From Dyadobacter psychrophilus (lineage in GTDB: Bacteria; Bacteroidota; Bacteroidia; Cytophagales; Spirosomataceae): a DNA stretch of 64,000 nt. The stretch's first letter is position 1. The number at the start of each line of letters is the position of its first letter. Below are positions 16,806 to 26,199 of this stretch, piece after piece. Under the pieces are notes generated by a model, which was not told where the DNA came from, did not search any database, and saw only the letters and a program-made list of their open reading frames with translations. The DNA lies in assembly GCF_900167945.1 (NCBI RefSeq), contig NZ_FUZA01000002.1:372001-436000 (forward strand), written 5' to 3'. The position numbers and the translations under genes are program-made.

Positions 16806-16825
16806 GCAATTTATCTGGTTTGTTA

Positions 16826-18649
16826 TTAGTCTTCCTGAGAAAAAATAAGTGCTGTGTAAGGCGGAATTTGCAATGCAGCATGAACCGGCAGATTATCAAA
16901 TTCCCCATCCATTGTTTCAATGTCAAAGACACCCAGGTGCGAGAATTCGGGATCATATTGTTCGTTGTCACTATTGAAACGCAGATGCCATTTGCCAGCT
17001 CTGGGGAATCCAACTTTGTAATCGTGGAATGTTTCGGTTGAAAAATTGAGCACGACAACCACGCTGTCTTTCGGGCCGCCCTGGTCAAAACGATGCATGA
17101 TCACCACTTTTTTATCATTATCGGCGCGAATGATCTCCACATTCTGGCCTTGTAAACCTTTGGTAACGCCAAACCAGTTTCTCCGCAAATGGATCATGTC
17201 CCGATGCAAAGTCGCGAAACCGCTGAACTTTTCCAGTCTGGACCAGTCGATAGGGTCGCTGTCGGAAAACCATTTGTCTTCCAGCAAAGGCTGTCCCTGG
17301 AAAATCATCGGGATACCCGGTGAAGTAAGCACCAAAGCAACGCCCAGCGCGGCCCGTTTTTTGGAATACCAATTATTCACATCACCATCTGCAATCTCTT
17401 CGGCCACACGCGCCTGCCCATTGGCCACTTCATCGTGTGATTCTGTGTAGATAATGCGTTGAAAGGAATCTGTATTATAACGGTTCGTGATGGCTTCCAC
17501 AACCATATCCATGTTCCGATCCTGGTCATTGGCAGTAATAATAGTGTCTCGGATAGCATGCACAAATTCGGCGTCCCACTGTGAACCGTAACCTAAGCCA
17601 CCGTCTTCCACGGAATCCGTGATGAAATCCAGTGAATGCATATCTTCTGCAATTGTAAGGCAGTTGGGACAGTTTTCGCGTATGTCTTTATTAATCCATT
17701 GCATTAACGAAATGCCTTCCGGAATGTCGTTACCCGGATTTCCGTCAGCCTTTACGTTCCGGATGTAAGGAACCATATCCATTCTGAGACCGTCGACGCG
17801 GAAATCACGCAGCCACATCATCGCATTATCATGAATGTATTGCCTTACTTCGCCGCGACCGTAATCCGGCCGTGTGCTTCCCCAGGGCGTTTCAGCGCGC
17901 CAGTCGTTGTAAAAATAAATTCCGCCGCCGTCGTTTTCCTGCCAGCCATCAAATTGCCATATATCCAGGTCAGAGGGTCCAAAGTGGTTGTAAACCACAT
18001 CCAGTATAACGGCAATCCCAGCCTCGTGTGCTGCTTTCACGAACGCCTTCAAGCCATCGGGGCCGCCGTAGTCCGATTCTATCGCGAATGGACTTGCGGG
18101 ATTATATCCCCATGAGCGCGATCCGGGAAACTCAGAACAGGGCATTAATTCAACAGCGTTGAATCCCATGTCTTTGAGGTAAGGCAATTTTTCAATAGCG
18201 GTGTATAATGTTCCAACCTGACCTTCTTCCTTCACATGGAATGTCCCTACGTGCAGTTCATATATAACAAGCTCGTGCCAGCTCGGGATTTGGAAACCCA
18301 CATTCTGCCAGTCGAAACTTGCATGGTTATAAACAATGCAGTTTCCCGCGGAATTGGTCATTTTCAGCGCATAAGGGTCGTTTCTATACAAATTACCCGA
18401 TGGTGTTTTTAAAACGAATTTATATTCGTCTCCTTCTTTTGAATTTTCTATTAATGCGCCCCAGTGACCGTTTTCTTCTTGTGAAAGAGGGTTAGCATCT
18501 TCTTCCCAATCATTAAAACTTCCAACTACTGAAACCCCTTCCGCGTGTGGCGCCCATACTCTGTAATAGACTCCTTCGGGATGACACGTCGCACCCATTC
18601 CTTCAAAACTCTGAACCGGTTCTGTTTCAGCGGTCTGTAAATTATCCAT
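16826..18649 (-). CDS. GH13 alpha-glucan enzyme with CBM48, branching-enzyme-like
   Basis: A 607-residue protein. Residues about 20-105 form a CBM48-like domain (YYRVWAPHAEGVSVVGSFNDW). The GH13 barrel then shows region I DVVYNH (217-222), region II GLRMDMV (nucleophile Asp291), region III with Glu335 in IAEDM, and region IV ESHDE (Asp406), followed by a beta C-terminal domain. This layout fits 1,4-alpha-glucan branching enzymes and related amylases acting on glycogen. No other glycogen gene is adjacent, so the exact activity is open. I chose ATG 18649 because the longer frame overlaps the divergent dprA region. Confidence 0.88.
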   Translation of the reverse strand: MDNLQTAETEPVQSFEGMGATCHPEGVYYRVWAPHAEGVSVVGSFNDWEEDANPLSQEENGHWGALIENSKEGDEYKFVLKTPSGNLYRNDPYALKMTNSAGNCIVYNHASFDWQNVGFQIPSWHELVIYELHVGTFHVKEEGQVGTLYTAIEKLPYLKDMGFNAVELMPCSEFPGSRSWGYNPASPFAIESDYGGPDGLKAFVKAAHEAGIAVILDVVYNHFGPSDLDIWQFDGWQENDGGGIYFYNDWRAETPWGSTRPDYGRGEVRQYIHDNAMMWLRDFRVDGLRMDMVPYIRNVKADGNPGNDIPEGISLMQWINKDIRENCPNCLTIAEDMHSLDFITDSVEDGGLGYGSQWDAEFVHAIRDTIITANDQDRNMDMVVEAITNRYNTDSFQRIIYTESHDEVANGQARVAEEIADGDVNNWYSKKRAALGVALVLTSPGIPMIFQGQPLLEDKWFSDSDPIDWSRLEKFSGFATLHRDMIHLRRNWFGVTKGLQGQNVEIIRADNDKKVVIMHRFDQGGPKDSVVVVLNFSTETFHDYKVGFPRAGKWHLRFNSDNEQYDPEFSHLGVFDIETMDGEFDNLPVHAALQIPPYTALIFSQED

Positions 18650-18732
18650 ATTCCCTTTGAGGATTATTGTTATTTTTGATTTATCTTCATTACGTATATT
18701 GGCAAATTGTATGCCACTCAAAACACACTATC

Positions 18733-19857
18733 ATGTTGGAATTAACAGAGATCGAAAAGATCTGCACGCTTGCACTTATCCATACGCCTGGAATCGGCGC
18801 CGTTACCATCAGACAGCTTATCAGCTATTGCGGAGGTGCCGAGAAAGTTTTTCAGGCGGATTTCAAAAAGCTCATTAACATTCCCGGGATTGGGGAAAAA
18901 GTTGTCAGGGCGATTTTATGCAAGGAATCACTGGGTTTTGCAGAAAAAGAATTCACCAGCTGTAAAAACTCAGCAACCCATCTTCACTTTTTTACCGATC
19001 CTACTTATCCAGCCAGACTGAAACCATTATACGATTCGCCCATTGTTCTCTATTCACGGGGCGATTTCGACTTCAATATGACCCGAACGGTTGGCATTGT
19101 AGGCACGCGGCAAGTGAGTGATTATGGGAAATCGGTAACTGAAACTATCGTTAAGGAGCTCGAACCTTACAATGCGCTCGTGGTAAGCGGACTAGCATTC
19201 GGTGTTGACATTACAGCGCACAGGGCTTGTTTGAAATACAATATGCCGACCATTGGTGTGATGGCCAGCGGTCTGGATGTTATTTATCCTTCGTCTCACA
19301 AGAAAACGGCCTCCGAAATGCAGGAAAACGGTGGACTTGTCACCGAAAATGCGCTTGCTACCAAACCGGATTTTATGAGATTTCCTGCGCGTAACCGAAT
19401 CATTGCGGGCCTGAGCGATGTTACCATTGTAGTAGAATCGGCCAGAAAGGGCGGGAGCCTGATCACCGTTGAATTTGCGCAGAACTATCATCGGGATGTT
19501 TACGCGGTTCCCGGGATGCTGGGCAGCGTTCATTCAGAAGGGTGCAATTTTTTGATCAGGGATAACAAAGCGTCGATTTTTACATCTGTTGGAGATATGG
19601 CAAAGGCGATGGGCTGGGAACAGAATGGGAGTGAACCGGAGCCTGTCCGTATGGTGCAAATGCAGACGAGTTTTGAAGGATTTACGCAAGATGAAGGGCA
19701 AATATTGGCCTTACTCAAACAAAAAGGCACAATGCAGGTTGATGAGCTGGCCTGGCAGGCTGGAATGCACCTCAATAAGCTGGCGGCGCTCCTGCTAAAT
19801 CTTGAATTTCAGGGAATGGTGCGGTCGATGCCGGGTAAAAAATATGGATTAATTTAA
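18733..19857 (+). CDS. dprA: DNA-processing protein DprA
   Basis: A 374-residue DprA/Smf protein that loads RecA on incoming single-stranded DNA in natural transformation. Two helix-hairpin-helix motifs (TPGIGAV at 18-24, IPGIGEK at 50-56) precede the extended Rossmann domain. That domain has GIVGTRQ (121-127), VSGLAFGVDITAHRACL, FPARNRIIAGLS, ESARKGGSLITVEFA and VYAVPGMLGSVHSEGCNFLI. A C-terminal winged helix (about 310-374) follows. I chose the ATG at 18733 because it gives the usual start; a longer frame overlaps the divergent gene's upstream region. Confidence 0.95.
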   Translation: MLELTEIEKICTLALIHTPGIGAVTIRQLISYCGGAEKVFQADFKKLINIPGIGEKVVRAILCKESLGFAEKEFTSCKNSATHLHFFTDPTYPARLKPLYDSPIVLYSRGDFDFNMTRTVGIVGTRQVSDYGKSVTETIVKELEPYNALVVSGLAFGVDITAHRACLKYNMPTIGVMASGLDVIYPSSHKKTASEMQENGGLVTENALATKPDFMRFPARNRIIAGLSDVTIVVESARKGGSLITVEFAQNYHRDVYAVPGMLGSVHSEGCNFLIRDNKASIFTSVGDMAKAMGWEQNGSEPEPVRMVQMQTSFEGFTQDEGQILALLKQKGTMQVDELAWQAGMHLNKLAALLLNLEFQGMVRSMPGKKYGLI

Positions 19858-20490
19858 ATGCAGGATAAAAGTATCATTCAGATTATTAAGGAAGGGGAGG
19901 GGCTTACGACCGAGTTCAAAAGGACAATTGACAGCGCATTTAAGATTGCGAAAACCATTGTTTCTTTTGCGAACACTTCGGGTGGCAGTCTGCTGATCGG
20001 AATTTCAGATTCGGGCGCGATTCTGGGCGTAACATCGGAGCTGGTTGAATTGAAAAAACTGGAAACAGCAACTTCCCAACTGATCGAGCCGAAGTTGACT
20101 GTCCGAATAAAATCAGCATTGCTGGATGGACGGAAGGTTTTGCATATCGACATTGACGAGAGCTCAGATAAGCCGCATTATGCCGTAAATGAGAAGGATA
20201 TGAAAATCATTTACATCCGTGTAAAGGATAAAAGTATTCCGATCCCAAAACTATTAATGCAGGGAGAAACGGATGCAGATCTTGAAAAACTGTTGGCGTC
20301 CAGGCATGTGAAAACATTGATCACTTATCTGAGGGAACAGGATTCTGTGACGGCAAAAGTCTTTTCGCGTATCATAAATATTTCGGAAAAACGGGCAGAA
20401 CGAATGCTGCACGATCTGGCAGAGAAACAGGTGCTGCTGAAAATCTCCCGGAACAAGCCGGAAGCATTCAGTTTAAAATATGCCAAATAA
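19858..20490 (+). CDS. AlbA_2 (divergent AAA-4 / Schlafen-like) domain protein
   Basis: A 210-residue protein whose ATG directly follows the dprA stop with no gap, so it is translated from the same message. The AlbA_2 pattern is clear: GLTTEFKRT (about 15-23), then IVSFANTSGGSLLIGISDSG (about 34-53) and a later YIRVKDKSI. The C-terminal 65 residues look like a winged helix (RIINISEKRAERMLHDLAEKQVL). Family members bind nucleic acid or nucleotides and some have RNase or defence roles; the role of this protein is unknown. A terminator follows. Confidence 0.82.
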   Translation: MQDKSIIQIIKEGEGLTTEFKRTIDSAFKIAKTIVSFANTSGGSLLIGISDSGAILGVTSELVELKKLETATSQLIEPKLTVRIKSALLDGRKVLHIDIDESSDKPHYAVNEKDMKIIYIRVKDKSIPIPKLLMQGETDADLEKLLASRHVKTLITYLREQDSVTAKVFSRIINISEKRAERMLHDLAEKQVLLKISRNKPEAFSLKYAK

Positions 20491-20533
20491 AAAAGCTGAA
20501 AGTCAAACCGGTTCGTTCGACTTTCAGCTTTTT
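20491..20533. terminator. bidirectional terminator after the AlbA_2 gene
   Basis: A 14-bp perfect stem (20491-20504 with 20519-20532) with a 14-base loop lies directly after the plus-strand stop and 18 bases before the FKBP stop on the minus strand. Confidence 0.85.
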
Positions 20534-20550
20534 CTATACAAAAATCTCAG

Positions 20551-20979
20551 TTAGTTAATCCCGACAAGTTCAAGCTCAAAAATCAGATCCTGACCTGCCA
20601 ATGGATGGTTAGCATCAAGAATTACATATTGGTCTGTAACTTCTTTTACAACAACAGGAATAACCTGTCCGCCATCCTGGTGCATATTGAGCGTTCCGCC
20701 AACTTCCAAGGGAATGTCAGCAGGAATTTGTGAGCGTTCGAAATTGATAACCATATCCTCGTTCACAGGGCCATAAGCTTCTGCATTTGGAATGTGAATG
20801 GTCTTTTTGTCACCAATTTCCATGCCTGTAACGCCGTCATCAAAGCCTTTGATTACCTGGCCGCTTCCCAGCTTGAAATTTAACGGATCACGTCCCTCTG
20901 AGGAATCAAAAGGTTGTCCGTCTGTCAAAGTCCCTTTGTAATGGACTTGCACATTGTCTCCTGCCTGCGCCTGCTTCAT
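20551..20979 (-). CDS. FKBP-type peptidyl-prolyl isomerase, SlyD-like
   Basis: A 142-residue cytoplasmic prolyl isomerase and chaperone. It has the FKBP catalytic strands VHYKGTLTDGQPFDSS, FKLGSGQVIKGFDDGVTGMEIGDKKT and a late NHPLAGQDLIFELEL. Between them (about residues 70-125) is an inserted flap domain, as in SlyD. The His-rich metal-binding tail of E. coli SlyD is absent. It lies 72 bases after proS on the same strand and may be co-transcribed with it. Confidence 0.92.
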   Translation of the reverse strand: MKQAQAGDNVQVHYKGTLTDGQPFDSSEGRDPLNFKLGSGQVIKGFDDGVTGMEIGDKKTIHIPNAEAYGPVNEDMVINFERSQIPADIPLEVGGTLNMHQDGGQVIPVVVKEVTDQYVILDANHPLAGQDLIFELELVGIN

Positions 20980-21051
20980 CTTGTAAATCTTAAATGGTTA
21001 AAAATTCCTTAATAACAGCGGAATGAATGGGCTGCGTTCAGATTGATAAAA

Positions 21052-22527
21052 TTAATATGCCCGGGCAAAAACCACCCTTCCTGCCGAAGGCTTTCCTGAG
21101 TAGATACAAATGCCAGACTCCTGCTCCTGATCCAAAGGAATGCAGCGGATGGTAGCTTTTGTCTCTTCTTTGATCTTTTCCTCAGTTTCTGATGTGCCGT
21201 CCCAATGTGCAAGGATGAACCCGCCTTTGGAATCGAGCAGTTTATTAAACTCTTCAAAAGAATCAACTTTCGTGGTGTTTTCTTCGCGGAAAGCCAGCGC
21301 CTTGTTATAAATCGACTCCTGAATATTGTCCAGCAGTGATTGGATAAATTCTGCAATGCCTTCCAATGAAACCGTTTCCTTCGTTTTTGTATCCCTGCGT
21401 GCAACCTCAACCGTTCCGTTTTCAAGATCGCGTGCGCCCATAGCAAGACGAACCGGAACACCTTTCAGTTCATATTCGGCAAATTTATAACCAGGTTTGT
21501 AGGCATCACTGTTGTCATATTTCACACTGATCCCCAGTTTTTTAAGCGCTTTGGAAATTTCTGTTGCTTTCTCCGAAATTAAATTTAATTGCTCCTCATT
21601 TTTATAAATCGGAACGATCACAACCTGTATGGGTGCCAATTTCGGAGGTAAAACCAATCCTGCATCATCCGAATGTGCCATGATCAATGCGCCCATTAAC
21701 CGCGTGCTTACTCCCCATGAAGTTCCCCACACATATTCCAGCTTGCCGTCCTTATCCTGGAATTTCACGTCGAATGCATTGGCGAAATTTTGCCCTAAAT
21801 AATGCGACGTTCCGGCTTGTAAAGCCTTGCCGTCCTGCATTAATGCTTCAATGCAATAGGTGTTCACAGCGCCCGCAAACCTTTCATTAGCCGTTTTTAC
21901 ACCCTTTACAACCGGAAGCGCCATCCATTCCTCGGCGAACTGTGCATATATTTCCAGCATTTGTTCCGTCTCTGCAATGGCCTCCGCGGAGGTTGCATGC
22001 GCTGTATGGCCTTCCTGCCATAAAAATTCAGTAGTCCTTAAAAACAAGCGTGTACGCATCTCCCAGCGCACCACATTGGCCCATTGGTTAATGAGCAGAG
22101 GCAGGTCGCGGTAAGACTGGATCCAGTTCTTGTATGTGCTCCAAATCACCGTTTCCGAAGTCGGGCGCACGATCAGTTCTTCTTCCAGCTTTGCGTCAGG
22201 GTCCACAATGACTCCTTTTCCATTGGGATCGTTTTTGAGCCGGTAATGTGTCACAACCGCGCATTCCTTGGCGAAACCTTCTACATGGGAAGCCTCTTTG
22301 CTGAGAAATGATTTTGGTATGAAAAGCGGGAAATATGCATTGGAATGGCCGGTTTCCTTGAACATGTCATCCAATGCCCGCTGCATCTTTTCCCAGATCG
22401 AATAGCCATAAGGTTTGATCACCATACAACCTCTCACGGCGGAATTTTCGGCCAGATCGGCCCTTTTTACTAACTCATTGTACCATTCGGAGTAATTTTC
22501 ACTTCGGGTTGGTAAGGCTTTACTCAT
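21052..22527 (-). CDS. proS: proline-tRNA ligase, archaeal/eukaryotic-like class
   Basis: A 491-residue class II aminoacyl-tRNA synthetase charging tRNA-Pro. It shows motif 2 ([24 protein letters not shown]) and motif 3 near [17 protein letters not shown] with the anticodon-binding domain after it. A zinc-like C-terminal extension ends in VFARAY, as in ProS type 3. The long bacterial editing insertion is missing. The start is the ATG at 22525-22527 ([18 protein letters not shown]), standard for Bacteroidota; a longer open frame upstream is not conserved-looking. Confidence 0.96.
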   Translation of the reverse strand: MSKALPTRSENYSEWYNELVKRADLAENSAVRGCMVIKPYGYSIWEKMQRALDDMFKETGHSNAYFPLFIPKSFLSKEASHVEGFAKECAVVTHYRLKNDPNGKGVIVDPDAKLEEELIVRPTSETVIWSTYKNWIQSYRDLPLLINQWANVVRWEMRTRLFLRTTEFLWQEGHTAHATSAEAIAETEQMLEIYAQFAEEWMALPVVKGVKTANERFAGAVNTYCIEALMQDGKALQAGTSHYLGQNFANAFDVKFQDKDGKLEYVWGTSWGVSTRLMGALIMAHSDDAGLVLPPKLAPIQVVIVPIYKNEEQLNLISEKATEISKALKKLGISVKYDNSDAYKPGYKFAEYELKGVPVRLAMGARDLENGTVEVARRDTKTKETVSLEGIAEFIQSLLDNIQESIYNKALAFREENTTKVDSFEEFNKLLDSKGGFILAHWDGTSETEEKIKEETKATIRCIPLDQEQESGICIYSGKPSAGRVVFARAY

Positions 22528-22689
22528 TATTAGGATTATTTGATAAATGAAAAGGAGTATATCGTTATGCTCACCCTGTTTTTTCAAGAGTTGCAAAGAT
22601 AGTTTTTTATGTTAACTTTGGAATTAATGTATTGTAACGGACGTTTACTTAGTACTTAGGAACGAAATTTTATATATATTAGCAACAAA

Positions 22690-22706
22690 CTTTTAATCCT
22701 TAAAAG
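22690..22706 (+). promoter_or_regulatory. hairpin directly upstream of a start codon
   Basis: CTTTTAA (22690-22696) and TTAAAAG (22700-22706) form a perfect 7-bp stem with a three-base loop ending two bases before the ATG of the Gly/Tyr-rich protein. In RNA it would cover the ribosome-binding area and could limit translation. Confidence 0.4.
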
Positions 22707-22708
22707 CC

Positions 22709-23971
22709 ATGACGATGATCAATAAAGCAAAATATCTTTCTTTGCTAGTGTTGCTGGGAGCTTGGGGATGTACCACAAATCAATATGTTTCACGATCAGG
22801 CGGCTATGATGACCTCTACGGCAATAACACCGGCCCTGGCGTTGCAATAGGAGACCAGGGTGCAGATCAAGATATATCCCGCTCAGACAATCCTGACTAT
22901 GCCTACACAGGCAACGCGGGTGAGGGAACAAGTGATTATTATGATGAATCCTATCTCTCTTCTCGCAGCGTGAACCGCGCACTATCACCAGATCCCGGTT
23001 ATAATGCGGGTTTTGCGGATGGTTACAACCGTGGAGCAACCGCATTTGCGAATCCTTACGGTTTCGGTGGACTTGGTTCTTACTGGCCTGGAAGCATGAT
23101 GAATGTTGGTTTCCAGTTCGGTTACGGCAGAATTCGTCCTTACATGGGATTTGGAATGGGAATGGGTTATGGAATGGGCTCGATGCTAGGTTATTCTCCT
23201 TGGGGAATGAACAGCATGTACGGATTTGGTTACGATCCTTTCGGTTATAACGGATTCGGTTATTCACCCTGGGGATACAATAGCATGTACGGTTATGGTT
23301 ATGACAGCTTCTACGGAGGTGGTTATGGCTACAATCCATGGGCTTACAGCCGTCCGGTGGTCGTAGTTAACAATTATGAAAGCAGAGGTTTGACAAGAAC
23401 TGCTGGTCCGCGGGTTGTCGCTGGAACCAGTTCAAGAAGCAACAGCCGCACAAGCAGCAATGGAAATTATGTGAGTTCTCCCCGCAACGCATCTGGTAAC
23501 AGATCTGGAAGGAGCGCTGCTAACAGCACAATTTCTGCAAATGATACTTATGCTTCTCCCCGCTCATCGAGATCTGGCAACAGAACAGGTGTAGCAGATG
23601 CAGGCGGCAGAACAGCGGCCGGTTCGTCTTACAGCAGAGGCGCGAGCGAGGGAAACAATGTATATTACTCACGTCCTCGCGCAGCAAGCGGAAGTAATTA
23701 TTCTTCTGATGGTGTGACATCCGGTAATTATGCATCACCAAGATCGACCAGAGGTTCAGGCAGCACTTATACGCCGCCAACCAGAAGCCAGTCTGACTAT
23801 ACTGCTCCAACGAGAAGTTACTCACAACCGAGCAGAAGCGAGTCTTACAGTGCTCCTCAGAGAACATACAGCCAACCTAGTTATAGCGCACCATCAAGAA
23901 GTTACAGTGCTCCTTCGAGCGGTGGTGGTGGAGGCGGAGCAACCCGTTCTTCTTCAAGAGGTCCAAGATAA
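22709..23971 (+). CDS. Gly/Tyr/Ser-rich putative surface lipoprotein with internal repeats
   Basis: A 420-residue low-complexity protein of unknown function. The N-terminus (about 1-21) looks like a lipoprotein signal ending ...LLGAWGC, although Trp at the -2 position is unusual. Residues about 130-215 are Gly/Tyr/Met-rich, with repeated units such as GYSPWGMNSMYGFGYDPF and GYSPWGYNSMYGYGYDSF. The last 200 residues are Ser/Arg/Tyr-rich with recurring SYSAPSR/YSQPSR-like units. Such composition suggests a surface or cell-wall structural protein. A hairpin sits just before the ATG and a terminator follows. Confidence 0.75.
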   Translation: MTMINKAKYLSLLVLLGAWGCTTNQYVSRSGGYDDLYGNNTGPGVAIGDQGADQDISRSDNPDYAYTGNAGEGTSDYYDESYLSSRSVNRALSPDPGYNAGFADGYNRGATAFANPYGFGGLGSYWPGSMMNVGFQFGYGRIRPYMGFGMGMGYGMGSMLGYSPWGMNSMYGFGYDPFGYNGFGYSPWGYNSMYGYGYDSFYGGGYGYNPWAYSRPVVVVNNYESRGLTRTAGPRVVAGTSSRSNSRTSSNGNYVSSPRNASGNRSGRSAANSTISANDTYASPRSSRSGNRTGVADAGGRTAAGSSYSRGASEGNNVYYSRPRAASGSNYSSDGVTSGNYASPRSTRGSGSTYTPPTRSQSDYTAPTRSYSQPSRSESYSAPQRTYSQPSYSAPSRSYSAPSSGGGGGGATRSSSRGPR

Positions 23972-23999
23972 TAGCTCCAATTGCGCTTAAATGAATTTC

Positions 24000-24034
24000 A
24001 AACCCTGCAAGATGTCATAATTTTGCAGGGTTTT
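24000..24034 (+). terminator. rho-independent terminator after the Gly/Tyr-rich gene
   Basis: AACCCTGCAA (24001-24010) pairs with TTGCAGGGTT (24023-24032) and is followed by TT, in the gap before the FadL-like gene. Confidence 0.75.
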
Positions 24035-24082
24035 CGTTTAATTAGTATTTGAAATAACCCGTCGCATTTCTTTATTTGAAAC

Positions 24083-25639
24083 ATGACTAAACCAATTCTT
24101 TGGAGCGCTGTTTTATGTGCGCTTTTAACTTCCTCAACAGCCTATGCGCAGTACGCGACCGACGCGTTACGATATTCAGAAAGTGATCAGACCGGCTCGG
24201 CCAGATTTCAGGCATTGGGTGGAAATCACGCATCATTAGGCGGTGATCCCAGCTCAATTCATGGGAACCCGGCCGGATTGGGGTTTTATAACCGGTCCGA
24301 ATTTACATTCAGCCCAGGCGTGACACCAACGAATACAAAAACCAGCTATTTCGGCGATAACAATTCAGCCAGCAAAGGCAATCTGAATCTTGCGCAGGCA
24401 TCATTGGTGCTGACAAGCCAGCCTGGATTTCAGCGTAAATGGAAACGCTCCTCACTTGGGATCTCCTTTTCAAGACAGCAATCATTTCGTGAACATTATA
24501 CATTCACGGGCCTGAATGATAGGAGTGCATTTGTTGATAAAGTCGCAGAAGATGCCAGCATAAATGGTGGCATTTCGACGCAGCAGCTTGAAGCAGACTT
24601 TGAAAGCAGCGCATCCAACGGCGGACCCGTGGCTTACTCATTGCCAGCAGCATATTATCAAATGTATCTGATCAACCCAACATCGAACAGCGGCCCGCCT
24701 TATAATGCGCTGGACAGAAATAGCGTGGTGGATCAATACGGAACTTACACCGCAACCGGCGCAAATACACAATGGACGATCGCATACGCTGGTAATTACA
24801 ATGACAAGCTGTATATCGGTGCCAACTTCGGTTTCAGCAGGCTGAGATATTCTTATGATCGCACTTTGCAGGATAATTATGTTGACAGCCCAGAGTTGAT
24901 ATACACCCAACAAAACGAGGCACTGACGGTGACAGGCAACGGGATCAACTTTGCGTTGGGCGTGATTTACAAGTTCAACCCGATCTTTCAAGTGGGTGGT
25001 GTCTTGACCAGCCCGACATTCACCTCCATTAAAGAGACATTCACGCAGAATGTCAATGCAGAATATGTGGATAATCTGGTAACCGGGCCGGACGGGGAAT
25101 TGATACAACCTCCCTATTTGAACCTTCCTATTGCTCCCAATGACTTTGTGTATTCGCTAAGAAGTCCGTTAAAAGCAAATGTGGGGGCAACCCTTTTTAT
25201 TCAGGATAGAGGTTTCATTACCGGCTCTTTGGAGTATCAGGATTACAGCATGATGGGCGTGCGGACGACTTACCTGAGCAGCACCGATAACAGTGCATTT
25301 AAATCCAATACAAAGGCGGAGATCGAAGACACATTCCGCAGTTCTTACAATTTCAGATTGGGAGGGGAATTTCGTGCCAATTTATTTCGCGCCAGACTTG
25401 GTGCTGCATATATTGGAGATCCATATCGTGATAATGACGGGATTAAGCGGGATAAACTGCTTTTTTCAGCTGGTGTAGGCGTTAGAAAAAGCAGGTTTTT
25501 TGCTGACCTAAGCGGGACAATGAGCACATTTAAGTCGGTGTACACTCCGTATGTTCTGAACAATCCTGATAATTATGCATCTGTTGAAGTGACGCATAAG
25601 CCGGTTAATGTAGTGCTGACTTTGGGTGTAAATTTCTAG
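24083..25639 (+). CDS. outer membrane protein, OmpP1/FadL/TodX-like
   Basis: A 518-residue outer membrane beta-barrel. The signal peptide (residues 1-22) ends in TAYAQ. The mature start (YATDALRYSESDQTGSARFQ) and the early ALGGNHASLGGDPSSIHGNPAGLGFY are typical of Bacteroidota FadL-like porins, whose N-terminus forms the plug. Alternating aromatic strands follow and the protein ends in a strand with terminal Phe (TLGVNF), as barrel proteins do. FadL proteins carry fatty acids or other hydrophobic compounds; the cargo here is unknown. Confidence 0.87.
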   Translation: MTKPILWSAVLCALLTSSTAYAQYATDALRYSESDQTGSARFQALGGNHASLGGDPSSIHGNPAGLGFYNRSEFTFSPGVTPTNTKTSYFGDNNSASKGNLNLAQASLVLTSQPGFQRKWKRSSLGISFSRQQSFREHYTFTGLNDRSAFVDKVAEDASINGGISTQQLEADFESSASNGGPVAYSLPAAYYQMYLINPTSNSGPPYNALDRNSVVDQYGTYTATGANTQWTIAYAGNYNDKLYIGANFGFSRLRYSYDRTLQDNYVDSPELIYTQQNEALTVTGNGINFALGVIYKFNPIFQVGGVLTSPTFTSIKETFTQNVNAEYVDNLVTGPDGELIQPPYLNLPIAPNDFVYSLRSPLKANVGATLFIQDRGFITGSLEYQDYSMMGVRTTYLSSTDNSAFKSNTKAEIEDTFRSSYNFRLGGEFRANLFRARLGAAYIGDPYRDNDGIKRDKLLFSAGVGVRKSRFFADLSGTMSTFKSVYTPYVLNNPDNYASVEVTHKPVNVVLTLGVNF

Positions 25640-25662
25640 ACAAAGATTTTGCTATCAGCATG

Positions 25663-25692
25663 AAAAAGCCTGCTTTCGAGCAGGCTTTTTTT
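25663..25692. terminator. bidirectional terminator between the FadL-like gene and aroK
   Basis: AAAAAGCCTGCT, a TTCG tetraloop and AGCAGGCTTTTT form a strong stem flanked by A and T runs, serving the convergent genes. Confidence 0.9.
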
Positions 25693-26194
25693 ATAACAAT
25701 GGATGAAGAATTTCCAGTAATTGGCTGGCCTCAACCTCGCCTTTAATGACAATGTCAGCTTGCGTGTAAAACGGCAGGCGATCGTCTATTTTACTTTGTA
25801 ATGTCTCTTCAAGGGATGTCGCTCCTGACAGGATCGGGCGGTCATCTTTGCCGTGGCTGCGAATTCTCTTGGCAAGGTTAGCGGCGGGGACATCGAGAAA
25901 TACACTAACCCCCATTTTTTTGATAAAATCCATGTTATCATGAAAACAAGGCGTTCCACCGCCCGATGCCAGCACAATGCCCTGCTGTGAACCCTGTTCT
26001 TTCAGCAGACGACTCTCGACTTCGCGGAAATAATGTTCACCTTTTTGAGCAAACAAGGTAGGAATGTCACTTTGCTGATCTTTCTCAATTAATTTATCTA
26101 AATCAACAAATCTGTAATTAAGAAGTCTCGCCAGCTTTTTACCCAATGTCGATTTGCCGGACGACATCATACCGACTAATATGACATTCTTCAT
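25691..26194 (-). CDS. aroK: shikimate kinase
   Basis: A 167-residue shikimate kinase phosphorylating shikimate in the chorismate pathway. The P-loop GMMSSGKST is at residues 8-16, with DLDKLIE (shikimate binding Asp), the FREVESR segment, the LASGGGTP glycine loop, and the lid Arg in KDDRPIL. Length is normal. It follows the DoxX-like gene with a 5-base gap, so the two share a transcript. Confidence 0.96.
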   Translation of the reverse strand: MKNVILVGMMSSGKSTLGKKLARLLNYRFVDLDKLIEKDQQSDIPTLFAQKGEHYFREVESRLLKEQGSQQGIVLASGGGTPCFHDNMDFIKKMGVSVFLDVPAANLAKRIRSHGKDDRPILSGATSLEETLQSKIDDRLPFYTQADIVIKGEVEASQLLEILHPLL

Positions 26195-26199
26195 GCTTA

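Noticed and set aside
22786-22800. TGTTTCACG resembling a parS half
   Set aside because: Inside a coding region and the second half is absent.
22719-23339. 206-codon minus-strand frame opposite the Gly/Tyr-rich gene
   Set aside because: His/Asn/Cys-rich composition is what the complement of Gly/Tyr codons gives; not a protein-like pattern.
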